This document shows positions 31,690 through 44,000 of a stretch of DNA of 64,000 bases, piece after piece; within the stretch, counting starts at the first letter, position 1, and each line of letters begins with the position of its first letter. Below the pieces are notes generated by a model that saw nothing but the letters and a program-made list of their open reading frames with translations, had not been told where the DNA came from and did not search any database. Source of the DNA: Miscanthus floridulus (taxonomy: Eukaryota; Streptophyta; Magnoliopsida; Poales; Poaceae). Location: assembly GCF_019320115.1 (NCBI RefSeq), contig NC_089584.1, forward strand, positions 75,020,791 to 75,084,790, written 5' to 3'. Made by a program: the position numbers and the translations under genes.

Positions 31690-32630
31690 CCGAGCTACTT
31701 GTGAAGTGCCAGTGTGCTTTGTTTGAAGAGGATACCAAGGAAAACTTTGAAGAGAGAAGAGGAATAGGTCAATCTGTTTGTCCGGGTGTGGCTCGGCAGT
31801 ATTGACTCGAAGACAGTAGTCGCGTGATGACCAAGTTCAATTGTTAGAGTGAGATGGCTGCTTCTCCTATTATTAGCTCCTAGCATCGTACTTTGCCACT
31901 TAGTTAGGTCATTCTAGCTTTGCTACGTACATAATTTTTTATTATATTTTTAGCATATAGTATATATATAGGTGTATAGATAAAACTATGCACTTAAAAG
32001 AACGATGATGCTCCAACGTTCGTCCTACTTCCAGATGCCAGACGTTACGTGGTCTTATGGCTTCCACATATTTTACCCACCACATAAATATTCTTTCTAG
32101 TTCCATCTCGTCTCTCTCTCCTACGTCTCTCCATTCAAAGCAATAGAAAGAGGAAGGATGTCCAGAACAGAACACACCCGACGCATGGCCGCCATACTCC
32201 ATTTGTGCCCCCACTCTTCGCCTCAGGTTCACGCAATTGTGGAGACTGAGCCGCCTTCTTTCCCTCTCCCATTTGCTTGCCCTTGCTCCTCTCCCTCTCG
32301 CTCTGCTCAAGATCGCAGGCACCGAGCGCCATGACCGCCCGCCCAGCTTCCACGGCCGCCGCTAGCTCCCGTGCCTCCGAGTGCCCTCCTCCGTGCAACC
32401 TCCGTTCAAACCAACCACCGCATTGGCTTCCTCACCCCCCTGCAGCTCGCACACCTCTTCGCCGGCCTCAAACGCCCCGCTGAGCTCCACGCGCGCTGCC
32501 ACTGAGCTCCGCGCCACCGGCATCTACGCGTCGTCGCTGAGCTCTGCGCGCTACCGCCGGCGAGCTCTACGCTGCCGAGATCCGTGTGTCGTTGTTCTTG
32601 CTCGAACTGCGGGCCGTGGCTTGCTCTGGT
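31690..32630. other. Upstream flank and GC-rich segment, no gene established
   Basis: 31690-31870 is the upstream region shared with the second AG-peptide copy. 32100-32630 is C-rich with overlapping ORFs on both strands; these show compositional Pro/Ser/Arg bias only. A 35-base segment, TTGTTCTTG.TCGAACTGC and following, recurs at about 32591 and 32701. Confidence 0.4.
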
Positions 32631-32636
32631 AGCATT

Positions 32637-33104
32637 AGGTGTGTTTGGCCATTACTAGACATCGCCGTGGCCATTACTAGACATCTGGTGGCGGACAGGC
32701 AGTTGTTCTTGGTCGAACTGCTGGCCGTGGCTTGCGTCGTCAGGCACGACGGGAGCGTCCCATGAGGAGGTTCGAGCCCCGCAGACATGTTGGCAGCGAG
32801 CACGCCGGTGACGACGCGAGCCCCGCAGCCCGGAATCAGCCGCGCTGGCTATCTTCCATGCTCTGATTCGCAAAGAGGTGGGCGCAAACCATGTGTTCGA
32901 CGAATTGTCTCAAAGACGGTGAAGTTACCTGCCAAACAAAAGGTTATTCTATCTCAGCCGAATCAGAAACAAGCTAGATGTTAGCCAGGCTTAAATTGTG
33001 TAGGCAACCAAATAAATCTATCTTAGCTTGTTAGACACAGTCTTAGGCTAGTCCGACTTATTTCCTGGCCAGGCTAGAAGAAAGCCAGGTAACCAAACAA
33101 ACCC
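32637..33104. mobile_element. Possible non-autonomous DNA transposon with GTGTGTTTGG/CCAAACAAAC ends
   Basis: The left end GGTGTGTTTGGCCATTA and the right end GTAACCAAACAAACCC are imperfect inverted repeats. CATTA/ATAAT words flank them. Internal sequence is non-coding with a short duplication (GGCCATTACTAGACATC twice). The superfamily is not clear. Confidence 0.4.
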
Positions 33105-33109
33105 ATAAT

Positions 33110-33483
33110 GTTCGGCTAGCCATCAAACGAAACCGACCTAAGGCGGTTTTTAAAGGCTATGCACAGTGGAGCTGAAAACTGGTTTGACAAACCAGACTGA
33201 GCCAGGTTTGTTTGATTTGGCTCAAATTGTCTCAAATTTGATTCTTTTCATTTAAATTTGATTCCCAGACTCAAATGCAACCTCTCTGACTTCTTTTTGC
33301 TATCAACAGTAGTCTTATGTAGATATGTCACATTTAATTTTGCAAGTTCGATGGGAATGATATTGAAGTATCTTTCCACATTTTCTTCACCGTAATGTAC
33401 TCCGTTGTTCTTCCACCGCAAGGGGGTTTCCTGAGAATTAGCAGGAATATTTACTACATGTACAGGGTGGAGTTGCTTAATTA
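33110..33483. other. Intergenic spacer, nothing recognised
   Basis: AT-rich, with a CTCAAATTTGATTC-type duplication near 33225-33275. No gene was seen. Confidence 0.35.
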
Positions 33484-33581
33484 GGGCCTGTTTAGGAGGA
33501 CTCTAGTTCTCAAAAAAACATATCTGGAGCTCCGGATCACTCAGATCCACTGTGAAGCAGCTCTACCATAGATTTTGGCTC
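33484..33581. mobile_element. Half of a MITE, cut by the LTR of Gypsy element 2
   Basis: GGGCCTGTTTAGGAGGACTC, then CTGGAGCTCCGGATCACTCA and AGCAGCTCTACCATAGATTT, the left half of a common grass MITE that normally ends in the inverted GAGTCC..AAACAGGCCC. It stops at the LTR border. The other half is not found beyond the 3' LTR at 61383. Confidence 0.6.
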
Positions 33582-33743
33582 TGTGGGGGGTACGACCCCG
33601 GATATCCACGGCAGACCACATGGGCTGTGCCCCCAAGGGCGGCCTAGCCCACAAGACGAAGTCTTGTGGAGCACGGCGCTGCTCGGCGCGTCCCGCAAGA
33701 TACCGGGAAGATATCCTAAAGATACTACGAGATCTGTTAGGAT

Positions 33744-34778
33744 CATAGTTTTTACGGCGGCGTGGCGAGACGCGGCCACCCACCACCTTCACACCTTTAC
33801 AGCGTCTATGGCGCGCGGCGTGGCGACGCCATACACACATCGGCGTGGCGAATACATACATTATAGTCTAGGATATTAGGAAATTATATTGACAAATGGT
33901 AATACAAATGTAGCTTAAAAGGTACATTTCATCTTCCTGGTGAGTTTAATTAAACAAAATAAACACTTCAGCACTAATCACGTTGAGGAACTTATGATTT
34001 CTAGACTAGGCTGGGTTTCGGTTTTAAGGATCCAAACGGGCCGTTATGGAAACAGGAAAGAAATTGCGTCTGTTTCCGGCCCAGCAGGCCACAGGATCGA
34101 GCCTGCCAGTCTGCCACTCACCTCGACCCGTTCAAGTCCTAACCCTACCAGGTCACCACACCGCCGCCACGAGGGGGAGGGGGAGCAGGAGCAGGAGCAT
34201 CCACGAGAGGAGATCGAAGGAGATTCCCATTCGCCCCCATCTGTGTCCCATCTCACCAGAAGCGAAGCCGGAGGAGGGAGGAAGGAGATCGCGAGCAGCC
34301 GGAGCCGTTGCCGGAACCCGAGAAGATGAAGACGTTTGACCCGTGGCCGGATCCAGGCGGGGGCGACTGGCTCTGGCTCGGGTGAGGCCGACGGAGGGCG
34401 GGGGAGGCCGACGGAGGGCGAAGCGGACGGATTTCCAGGCGGGGGCGGGCGGAGGGCGACCGTCCCGACGGCCGACGGCGGCGGCGGCTCGGAGGGCTGC
34501 TTGCGGTTGCGTCTCAGGCTCGGTCTCGGAGGGCTCCAATCGGCCACTCGGCTTATACAGGTACCCTCACGGCCTCACCCTCACCCTCACCGTCTATTGC
34601 GCCCGCCACAGCGCACAAAGGCGCCACAGGACGCCAAATCGGCACCACGGGGATGCCACGGCGCTATGGCAGACGCCATACACGTTGGAGCTATGGTGTC
34701 GCCATGGCGAGAGCCAGAAAAATGCCACGGCGATTGGCGACGATATGGCGTCGGTATAGCGATACCTTAACAACTATG
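33744..34778. mobile_element. hAT-like non-autonomous element inside the LTR
   Basis: The 1035-bp insert has 11-bp terminal inverted repeats, CATAGTTTTTA and TAACAACTATG (one mismatch), and an exact 8-bp target duplication GTTAGGAT (33736-33743 and 34779-34786). An 8-bp TSD with short TIRs is typical of hAT transposons. No transposase is encoded. Internally it is rich in GGCG and CGCC words near both ends and GC-rich at 34100-34560, where it may carry host sequence. Confidence 0.85.
34326..34385 (+). pseudogene. Possible captured first exon, ATP synthase 6-kDa-subunit-like start
   Basis: Within the hAT-like insert, after a GC-rich 5'-UTR-like stretch, a short frame begins MKTFDPWP and then departs into unrelated residues and a stop after 19 codons. 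FDPWP following a start Met resembles, from memory, the beginning of the small mitochondrial ATP synthase 6-kDa subunit of plants. Only eight residues support this, so it is a weak call. It would be host sequence picked up by the transposon. Confidence 0.25.
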
Positions 34779-35134
34779 GTTAGGATACGTATGATCTCAT
34801 GATTCTTGTAATCTGTTATTACTTTTCGGTTATCTCCTAGATCTAACAGACTTGTAACCCTGCCCCCCGAACAATATAAGGCTGGCAGGGACCCCCTCCA
34901 AACACACGCAATATTATACGATAGCCAATACAATTCAACAGACAACAGGAGTAGGGTATTACGTCGCGCTGACGGCCCGAACCTGTCTAACTCGTGTGTC
35001 TCTATTGCCTTCTTGTTCTCGATTACACGCATCTCTGCCGATCAATCTACCTTTGTGGGATACCCCTTGGAGTACTACTAATGATATTCTATCGACAGTT
35101 GGTGCACCAAGTAGGGGTGTGTGTGCTATTTCCA

Positions 35135-36240
35135 TGTCGAACAAGATGGTACGTTTTGCAGGCTCTTCGTCCCTCCCACAGCCCGGCCAAATCTTTACGA
35201 TCAGATCGATCTCGTGGATCATCAACGCTGATGGAGTTGGAGAGCTCATCGAGCCAGTGCAGACCAATACTGCTCCAACCACCCCAACACCTATGACTGT
35301 AGATCCGATCTTGGAACCACCTCTGAGGTTGCTTTCGTCGACAATTCGCCGCCCGCTCCCCTGCACCCAAGGAGGCAAATCAACAACGATGATCTGATCA
35401 CATCCATCGATCAGGTTGGCTAGAAGCTTGTTGATTACCTCTCCATCGTAGAATCAGCTCTGACCACTCTGGTCCAGCGCTAACCACCCAACGATTCAGA
35501 TCTATCGGAGGCAGATCGAGAAACTCCAGGGGTTACGACCCTACCCTTTGGGCTCACCAGTGTCGCCGCTGTCTATCTTGATGCCCTAAGGAGCAAAGTC
35601 GCCGACCAGGTTGGAGATATCCATCCTCTCGCCGACTAGATCGCCGACCAGCTCCCGCTGGTCGTCAACATGCTACACGTCGGCCGACGACCCAAAGCAT
35701 CCCTCCAAACCATCCTAGAGGAGAATCCAGACTCTGAGTCCCAGGGCTCTACGGAGACTGTCGCCGAAACCACCGCCGAAAAACCTCCTTTCCCGCCCTT
35801 CTGTGGAGGCACAATCTTCAATGTCAGCGTCGACAGCTCCCGTGGGAAGGGGAAACCAAGGAGGATCGCACCGCCCATGTCAATAGGAACATCAACCATG
35901 CACAACGCCGTGCAAACGAAGCTGCCCTTGTGCTAGCCGAAGCTGCTCGCAACAATTAGCTTGACTCGCAAGGAAGGTCGCGCCAACTCCAACGCAACCT
36001 CGATGATGAATTTGTTTGTGTTGACGGCCATGACGTCTACAAGACTCCAAGCGCCCACCTGGTCGTGACCGCCAACGAGCTCGCCCGGCTCCCGTAGACA
36101 CTGGAGGTCGCCAAGGTCGCCATCATGTTTAAAGCGGCGCATTGCCAGGTCAACGAGATCCGCCAGGATCAGAGACCTTCCTACTCGATGAGCTTGATTT
36201 GCTGATTAGCCATGCCAAGATCTAATCGCCGCCCCAGCCA
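35135..36240 (+). pseudogene. gag N-terminal remnant of Gypsy element 2
   Basis: Following the primer site, a frame reads MSNKMVRFAGSSSLPQPGQI, then low-complexity Thr/Pro-rich sequence. Later pieces include a Glu/Pro segment (35670-35936) and VYKTPSAHL-like sequence near 36040 that parallels VFRTPSANI of Gypsy element 1. The conserved Retrotrans_gag core and the Cys/His segment seen in element 1 are missing: the sequence passes within about 80 bases into protease. An internal deletion of roughly 1 kb is likely. The remaining parts have many stops. Confidence 0.65.
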
Positions 36241-36266
36241 AAGTCATTTCGCCGACTAGCACCACG

Positions 36267-37037
36267 ATGATGGACAACCTCTCCTGCCGGGTGCTCACCC
36301 TCAATGCGGGAGGCACCATTGACAACCCCAGCTATCGCCCCTGGTCCGAGGTCCCCATCACCTTTAGCATGGCCGACCAGTGGGTGGACATCCCTTACAC
36401 AAGGTGTTTCCCCCTCGTCCTTGATGCAACCATCCAGAAAGTACTTTTTAGAAAAGTGCTCGTCGACGGTAGAAGCGCTCTGAACCTCCTCTTCACCAGA
36501 GCCCTAAAGGAGCTGGGGCTTGGGATAGGAGATCTCACACCCTTTGACTCCTCCTTTTGGGGTGTGGTACCTAGCAGGGCATCCAAACCGCTTGGAGAGA
36601 TCACCCTATCAGTACAGTTTGGCATGGCTAGCAACTACCACGTCGAGCACATCAACTTCTACGTCACTGACTTCAACATTGCCTACCACGCCATACTTGG
36701 TCGGATAGCTCTAGCCAAGTTCACGGCCGTACCACACTACGCCTATCTGGTGTTGAAGATGCTTTCGCCTGCAGGAGTCCTGGCCCTACAGGCCAACCTC
36801 TCTATCGCCTACGCCTATGAGATAGAGAGTCTCGCCCTCGCCAAAGCCACCGACCTCTCCATCCAGATGGCTAGTGTGGTCACCAATGCCAAGACGGTGC
36901 CCGCCGATGACTTGGAGATCCCATCGCTAGAGCCTCCTCGTGCCTCCGCCAAGTCCAAGGAAACAAAGGAGGTTGGCCTTGGCCTCGATGACCCCTCCAA
37001 GACCATGAAGATTGGGGCTCACCTCGACCCCAAATAG
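36267..37037 (+). pseudogene. Aspartic protease region of Gypsy element 2
   Basis: An open stretch of 256 codons. The active-site block reads VLVDGRSALNLLF near 36455-36500: Asp and Ser are kept, but the second Gly of the DGGS motif is Arg. The C-terminal half carries LGRIALAKFTAVPHYAYLVL and a linker ending DPK before TAG. This enzyme would process the Gag-Pol precursor. Arg next to the catalytic loop should impair it. Good length and frame suggest recent decay compared with the gag part. Confidence 0.75.
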
Positions 37038-37059
37038 GAAATCACGCTTGTCTCCTTCC

Positions 37060-38425
37060 TACGTGCCAACGCCGACAAGTTTGCTTGGAAACCTACAGAC
37101 ATGCCAAGGGTACCACGGGAGAAGATCGAACACTCCTTGAATGTCTCACCGACCGCCATACTGATCAAGTAAAAACTCCGACGATTCACGCTAGACAAGA
37201 AGGAGGCTATTAGGGTAGAAATAAAATGGCTCCTAGCTACCGGATTTATAAAAGAAGTGTATCATCCTGAGTGGATAGCAAACCCTGTTCTTGTTCAAAA
37301 ATGAATAAAGAATGGAGAATGTGCGTTGATTACACTTATCTCAACAAACACTGCCCTAAAGACCCCTTTGGTCTGTTTCGGATAGACGAGGTTGTAGAGT
37401 CCACCGCCGGCTACGAACTGCTCTCCTTCCTCAATTGTTACTCCGGCTATCACTAGATATCCCTCAAGGAAGACAACCAGATCAAGATGTCGTTCATCAT
37501 GCCTTTCGGTGCATATTGCTATACCACCATGTCCTTTGGACTCAAGAATGCTGGGGCGACCTACCAAAGGACCATCCAGATGTGCCTCGATCAACAGATA
37601 GGCCACAACGTCGAAGCTTACATCGATGATGTGGTCGTCAAGTCCAAGACCATCGATAATCTCATCGCCGACCTCAAAGAAATGTTCACCAACCTGAAAA
37701 GGTATAGATGGAAGCTGAACCCTTCAAAGTGCATCTTTGAAGTTCCATCCGGTATACTCCTGGGCTACATCGTTAGCGCCCGTGGCATTGAGCCCAACCC
37801 TGACAAGGTCTCCGCCATCACCAACATGAAACGGCCAATGTCCATAAATGATATACATAAGCTTATAGGTTGCATGGCTGCTCTCAGCCGCTTTATATCG
37901 TGCCTCGGCGAAAAGGGACTACCATTCTTCAAACTCCTCAAGGCCTCCGAGCGCTTCTCCTGGTTGGAGGAGGCAGATACAACTTTTGAGCAGCTCAAGT
38001 TGTTTTTAACGAAGCCTCCGATCATGACGGTGCCTCGACCAGACGAAACTCTACTAATCTACATCGCCGCCACTTCGCACATCATTAGCACAGCTATCGT
38101 CATCGAACGCGAGGAGGCCAGACATGCCTACAAGGTGCAACGTCTAGTCTACTTCATCAGCAAGGTCCTTAATGAGCCCAAAACTCGTTATCTGCAAATT
38201 CAGAAACTGTTATATGCTATTCTGATCATGTCACACAAGCTCCGCCATTACTTTGAGTATTACAAGATCGTCATGGTCACCGAGTTCCCTCTAGGGGACA
38301 TTCTCCGCAATAAAGAGACCAATGGCCTCATCAAGTGGGTTGTTGAGCTCGGCACTTACTCCATTGAATTCAGAAGCAGGCCTACCATCAAGTTACATGC
38401 GCTTGCTAACTTCGTTGCCGACTAG
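37060..38425 (+). pseudogene. Reverse transcriptase and start of RNase H, Gypsy element 2
   Basis: RT motifs in order: FAWKPTDMP, VYHPEWIANPVLV, then a one-base deletion near 37301, WRMCVDYTYLNKHCPKDPFG, SFLNCYSGYH then TAG at 37454 where Gln is usual, MSFGLKNAGATYQ, and catalytic YIDDVVVKSK near 37619. The thumb and connection follow (GCMAALSRFISCLGEKGLPF). A stop at 38423, where Trp is usual, ends the piece. It is clearly homologous to Gypsy element 1, so both belong to one lineage. Confidence 0.88.
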
Positions 38426-40216
38426 ACCGAGATCCAAGAGCTCATCCCTGCTACTTGCCCCGAGCACTGGGTGATGTACTTCGATGGCACCCTCAACATC
38501 AACGATGCTAGTGCTAGCATTTTGTTCATTACGCCGACCAAGGATAAACTCCGATACATTCTCCGAATACATTTTCCGCCCTCCAACAACACCATCGAAT
38601 ATGAAGCGTGTCTCCACGGACTCCGTATAGTCGTTGAGCTCGGCGTCAAACACCTCATGGTATACGAAGACTCTGCGCTGGTCATCAACCAGCTCAACAA
38701 AGACTGGTCCTGCTCTAGTGAGAAGATGGACGCATATTGCGCCAAAATCAGGAAACTCAAAGGGAAATTCTACTGTATCGAGTACAACCACGTGGTACGA
38801 GATCCAAATCAGCTCGCCGACCACCTATCTAAGATAGGCTCTTCTCGCGCTGCGATCCTGCATAGGGTTTTTGTTCAAGACCTCTTTACGTCGTCTATTA
38901 AGGAAGAGAAGGAAGTTCAAGAAATTCCCCCTGCCAAGCAGCTAGTACTTACAATACCTTCACCGGCCGCCGATTGGAGGGAACAGTTCATCAAGTACCT
39001 CATCAGCACCGACGTACCTACTGATAAGACTAAAACCGAATGCCTAATCCGTCGAAGCAAGCATTACGTGCTGGTGGATGGGAACTTGATGAGGAAAAGT
39101 GCTAAGGAAGGGATACTGTAGAAATACATCACCCAAGAAGAGGGAGTGAAACTACTTCTCGAAATTCACTCTGGTTCCTACGACAACCACGCCGCCTTGA
39201 GAAACTTGGTCGACAAAGCTTTTTGAGCTAGATTTTACTGGTCTACGACCATCTCCGATGCAGAAGACCTCATCCGACATTGTGAAGGATGCCAATTTTT
39301 CGCCAAGCAGATACACGTGCCGGCACAAGAACAGCAGACCATCCTAGCTTCCTGGCCTTTTGCATGCTAGGGACTAGACATGATCAGGCCTTTCAAGCCA
39401 GTGCCAGGTGGTTTCCGGTACGTGTACATCACCATCGACAAGTTCTCCAAGTGGATCGAATACAAACCACTTTGTTTTGGCTACTACAAAGAAGATAGTC
39501 GAGCTCTTCGAAGATATTATCCATAGATTCGGTCTCCCGAACAACATTATCACCGACCTCAGAACTACATTCACTGGTCATCATTTTTGGGACTTCTGCG
39601 AAGACTTATGCATCTCCATCAAAATACGTCTCCTGTTGCCCATCCTAGAGCTAATGGCTAGGTCGAATGGGTGAACGACATGATTCTCGATGCCCTCAAG
39701 AAGAGGCTATATCAGAAAGAGGAAAAGCATCTGGGCAGATGGCTCAAAGAGCTACCAGTTGTGGTCTAGGGACTGCGCACTCAAGCTAGTCTTAGCACCA
39801 GTGTGTCTTCATATTTCTTGGTCTATGGCTCTGAGGCTATACTTCCAGTGGACATTGCTTTCCGAGCACCTAGGGTGGAACATTACGATGAAGAGCAAGC
39901 CGCAACTGTTCGGATAGAGGACGTCGATAGGGCCAAAGAAGAACGCTTGATCACCTGCATCCAGACATCTAGATACCTAGAAGGCTTGCGAAGATACTAC
40001 AACCGTAACATCAAAGGTCATTCATTTGCTATCGTCGACCTCGTTCTCTGTAGAAAGTAGAAAACTGAAGGGATGCATAAGCTCTCCTCCTCCTAGGAGG
40101 GGCCTTACGTGGTCAAAGAGGTTACCCGACCAGGGTCTTACCGCCTATGCGACTTGGACGGAATCAATATCCCCAATTCATGGCATATCGAGCACCTTAT
40201 AAGTTTCTATCCTTGA
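38426..40216 (+). pseudogene. RNase H and integrase of Gypsy element 2
   Basis: RNase H: MYFDGTLNINDASASILF, EYEACLHGLRIVVELGV, YEDSALVINQLN (Gly-Asp changed to Glu-Asp), DHLSKIGSS. Integrase: the zinc finger in EIHSGSYDNHAA with HCEGCQFFAKQ, the first Asp in GLDMIRPF, then IDKFSKWIEY, LPNNIITDL where ITDNG is usual, and the final catalytic Glu region near 39665. The C-terminal part ends HIEHLISFYP. At least six stops and one or more frame shifts are present, among them TAG at 39119, about 39368, 39768 and 40096. Confidence 0.85.
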
Positions 40217-40383
40217 AACACTCTAGATATGTACTCTCCACTCCAAATGAAGTTTTAGTCGCCATAATTTGACTCCATTATTTCTCCATTACGGTTTAAT
40301 CTCCATTTGCGGTCGCTAGCTCTAAGCTACTCCTTAATAAACTCCAATACGTGATCTCCATAAATGCTCTTGCCATTTTCTCC

Positions 40384-40914
40384 ATATCTTCCAAGATACT
40401 TCGCCAACCACCGAGCAGCACACAGTTATGTTCTGTGCTCTATGGAGAAGACCCAGTCTCTGATCTCTCCCTACACATGCTATGGGCTCCGTGCTCTGTG
40501 TTATGGGTGGTCGGCTGTGGTTCCTTGGTCACACCTGTTCCTCCTACACATGCACGGGCTCCACGCTCGACGTTATGGACTATGGGCTAGCCAAGGCCAA
40601 GAGCCCAGTAAAGAACTAACTACTCGGATGCTACTTATACTACTGTATATCTCCAAGATATTTTGCCAACCGCCGAGCAGTAGACATTTCGCTCTGTGTT
40701 CTTTGTAGAGGACCCAGTCTCCGATCTCTCCCTACACGTACTACAGGCTCCGTGCACTGTGTTATCGGTGGTCGACTGTGGTTCCTTGGTCATGCCTGTT
40801 CCTCCTACATGTGCACAGGCTCCGCGCTCGATGTTATAGACTATGGGCTAGCCAATGCCAAGAGCCTAGTGAAGAGCTAACTACTCGGACGCTACTTATA
40901 CTACGTATAATTGC
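40384..40914 (+). repeat. Tandem repeat, about 262-268 bp unit, two copies
   Basis: Both units contain CCAAGATA(C/T)TT(C/T)GCCAACC, GAGCAG, CCCAGTCTC(T/C)GATCTCTCCC, a ...GGTTCCTTGGTCA... block and CTACTCGGA(T/C)GCTACTTATA. The repeat lies between the integrase end and the antisense ORF, a place where Tat elements often carry tandem repeats. Confidence 0.88.
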
Positions 40915-41077
40915 GTTAAGGCTAACACTACAATGATTTTTTCTTTGAAATACTGGCAAATTGCATAAACATGCACATATCACTTTACAACATTTATACA
41001 TATACATAAATGTCTATCTGCGCCTTTGCGTGTTTTAACTACCCTCTCCAGTTGTTACAGATCACTCTCCGAGCAGG

Positions 41078-44000
41078 TCATTTGGCTTGGTCATCACCGT
41101 CCATCTCGCCAAACAGGTCGACGTCGCTGGCCAGCTTCTTCGTTGTGTCCTCCACCTCATCTTCCAACTGCTGATGCTCCGTCGCGCCCGTCCCTCTAGC
41201 GAATCCAGCCCCTATCGCTTGAAGGTCAATAACAAGGTAGTGGGACCGGACCACCGCTAGAGCATGTGTAATGGCGGTGACGGTGGCATCACGGTTGAAG
41301 CTTTTGAAGTTCTCCAATGCCGCCTTGCACCTGTCGATGATGGTGTATGGGCACTGTAGCCTACCGTCGAGCTGAGGAGCCACCTCCATGTCAACATAGT
41401 TGAGTATCGACTTGACTTTGGCAACTATGGCATCGAGCTTGCTCCTCTAGGTCCTAGCCTACTACTCCAGCACATCGAACTACGCCTTGGTCCTCCGATG
41501 GTACTCTGCAGGCATCATAAAGATCTGTCAAGTAAAGAAATTACTCTAGCAGTAACTCCGACCACGAAGTACTTACCTTTAGCTCCTTGGCCAGCTTCTC
41601 TACCCACCCAGCCGTCTTCTTCTCCTCCTCCTGGAGTTGACTGAAGACTTGGCATAACTGGCCAAGCTCCGCGTCTTGCTCTACAAGCATAACGGTCATC
41701 AGCAACAATAAGACTTCAGCAATGCAAAGTAAATTCGCCGATCCGCCATACCTTTTTTTCTGCTCAAGAGATGTTCCAGCAAGCTGCTCGAACATTGATC
41801 TCTAGCTACTTCGAAACACTCATCAGCTGCTCGAAGATGGTGGCCAGCATGCTTGGATCCTGCCCCAGCAACTACTCAGACACTAGTCACCTAGCTGCTC
41901 GGATAGAGCCCCCTTTTGGTATTCCAATCTCGCGCAGTCAGCCTTGACAAGATCCCACTCGCTGCTGGGCCCTCTAGGATGTTTTTCTCCATGAGCTTCA
42001 TCGCCTCCTTTAGTTTTGCGTTCTCCTCGATGAGGGGCTCCATCCTCTTGATCAGCTGTCAGCCGTTGTTCGGTAGTTTCGAGCTATACCCTACAAAAGC
42101 ACCAAAATTATGAAGAACTCCAATCTCCAACGTCAAACATGATCATTGATGGCGCAATGCTAACCTTGATCTGCTTCATTGCTGTAGAAAGGGTGGACTC
42201 TAGCCTCCTGAGCTCCCTGGTGGTGTCTTCCTCCTCAACGACCACCACTTCGTTGCCCGCTTTGTGGAGGATTCAAGATGGCTTGAGGTCATTGATTCCT
42301 CATGCTCAATTTCTTCCACCTTCGTCCTCTTCCTCCCATAGCTGGGGGAACCACCAGGGGGCTCGGATGGCCACACAGCATGTCCGATCACGCCCTCCGA
42401 CGCCTCAGGGAGGCACCGTCTGCTCCTTCAGGCACCACTGACTTCTCCGCTCTAATCTCTTGACGTGGCGTCGACAACTCCTAGCTTCCACCTCGAAGGC
42501 CCTAGTCGGCTCTCTACTGTTGCCCCGGGCACTGCTGCCGGCTCATCCGCCATCGACGCCAACCGTTCTCTGCCACCATGTTCATCAGCAGCATTGGTTG
42601 ACTCCTTCGCAAGCCGCTGAGCACCTGGGGACTCCGGGACGAGGTCTGCTAGACATTGTTTCCTGCAGCTAGGGACCTAGTCCCTAGCAGCTCGCCGGTT
42701 TGACCAGATAGATTCAAATCCTCTATATGCCTCGCTTTGCATCAGATTAGCTCATCAATCACCAAAAGAGATAAAGCTACGATAGCAAAATAAATCCAAG
42801 GTAAGGATACTTATGTGTCGGCCTCCCGGTACACTTTTCTGAACCGGCGATGCCTACCCGAGCCCCTAGGCATGGCCCTAGGGTTGACCTGCACGCCCTG
42901 AGGTTGAGGTCTTGCAACCTTCATCGTTGGCGTCTCTTTCGCCTGCTACTCGGGGACTTCAGCCTACTGCTGCTCGGGGACTTCCTCCCCTTCCTTCGAT
43001 TGTACCTCTACGCGCGTGTTGCGTGGAGGTGCTTGAGAGCTTGGTGGAGGAGCCACTAGAGCCCTGTCATCATCCAGCCACTCAAACATCGCTGCACTTT
43101 ATGTACGAGTGGTCTAGTCACCGCCAAGCGAGATGCTGCCCGGCTTGTGGGGAGCAGCACCCGTTGTCTTCCTCTTCTTCTAGGCCGGCTCATCTACCGC
43201 TGCCCTCTTCCCCTGGACTTTCTCTGATACCGGGGGAGGACTCTCCGTCCGACCAGCGTCCACACCTTCGGACTCCGACGAGGCACTGATGGCACCCTCC
43301 TCAGGCTACGTTGTTGGCTGGGTGTCTACTGCCCTCGGTCAATCGCTCCTTGGCATGCCCGAGAAGTACGCCGCTCGTTCCTACGAATGGATCTTTCCAT
43401 AAGTGAATCAGTACACTGCTCGGCAACGCTACAGGATAAAAAGGATCATGAACAAATAATTGAGACTTTTACCTAAGGAGGCTGGTTCATGTAGTTAAAG
43501 GCCCTCGTCTGCCCTGACACGCTAAATGAGGCATTTGGAGCAAAAAGCCCTATGGCCCGCTCTAGCATGTCGTCCTTTGACAGCCTCTCCGACCTCTCCT
43601 GGGTACCGTCGGTGTCCCCCTTGAGGTCAAAGCCCGTGTGGGCCCTCTCCTTGTAGGGATGGATGCGGCGCACTATGAAGCTCGCCACCACCAACCCGAC
43701 GTTCATCTTCACACCCTTTATTAGGCCGAGGAGCTCCCTCACCTACTCCATGTTAGCACTGCTCGGCCTCTCCGACCAGCTCCTCTGGTTCTCCAGAACA
43801 TGGTTGACGTCATAGCGTATGGCAGGATGGCTCTGCTTCATGTAGAACCACCTGGCGTTCCACCCCTTCAGTGAGGTGTTCAGCGGTACAGTGATGTACT
43901 CACCCGCCATTCCATCATGGAGTTAAAGATAAACGCCGTCGACCACCTTCGAACCGCCGCCACCCTTCTTCAGTCAGAATAGATGATGGAAGAGGTTGAA

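Larger units (their letters stand above)
33582..35097 (+). repeat. 5' LTR of Gypsy element 2, interrupted
   Basis: The LTR parts 33582-33743 and 34787-35097 add to 473 bp and align with the 3' LTR at 60926. The promoter word is AATATAAG (near 34873) where the 3' LTR has TATATAAG. It ends TATCGACA, after which a TTGGTGCACCAAGTAGGGG primer-site region follows. Confidence 0.88.

Noticed and set aside
34044..34770. Several 100-170-codon overlapping ORFs in the hAT-like insert
   Set aside because: High GC removes stops in all frames. Composition is Pro/Arg/Gly-rich and no domain is visible. Only the short MKTFDPWP start was kept, as a weak call.
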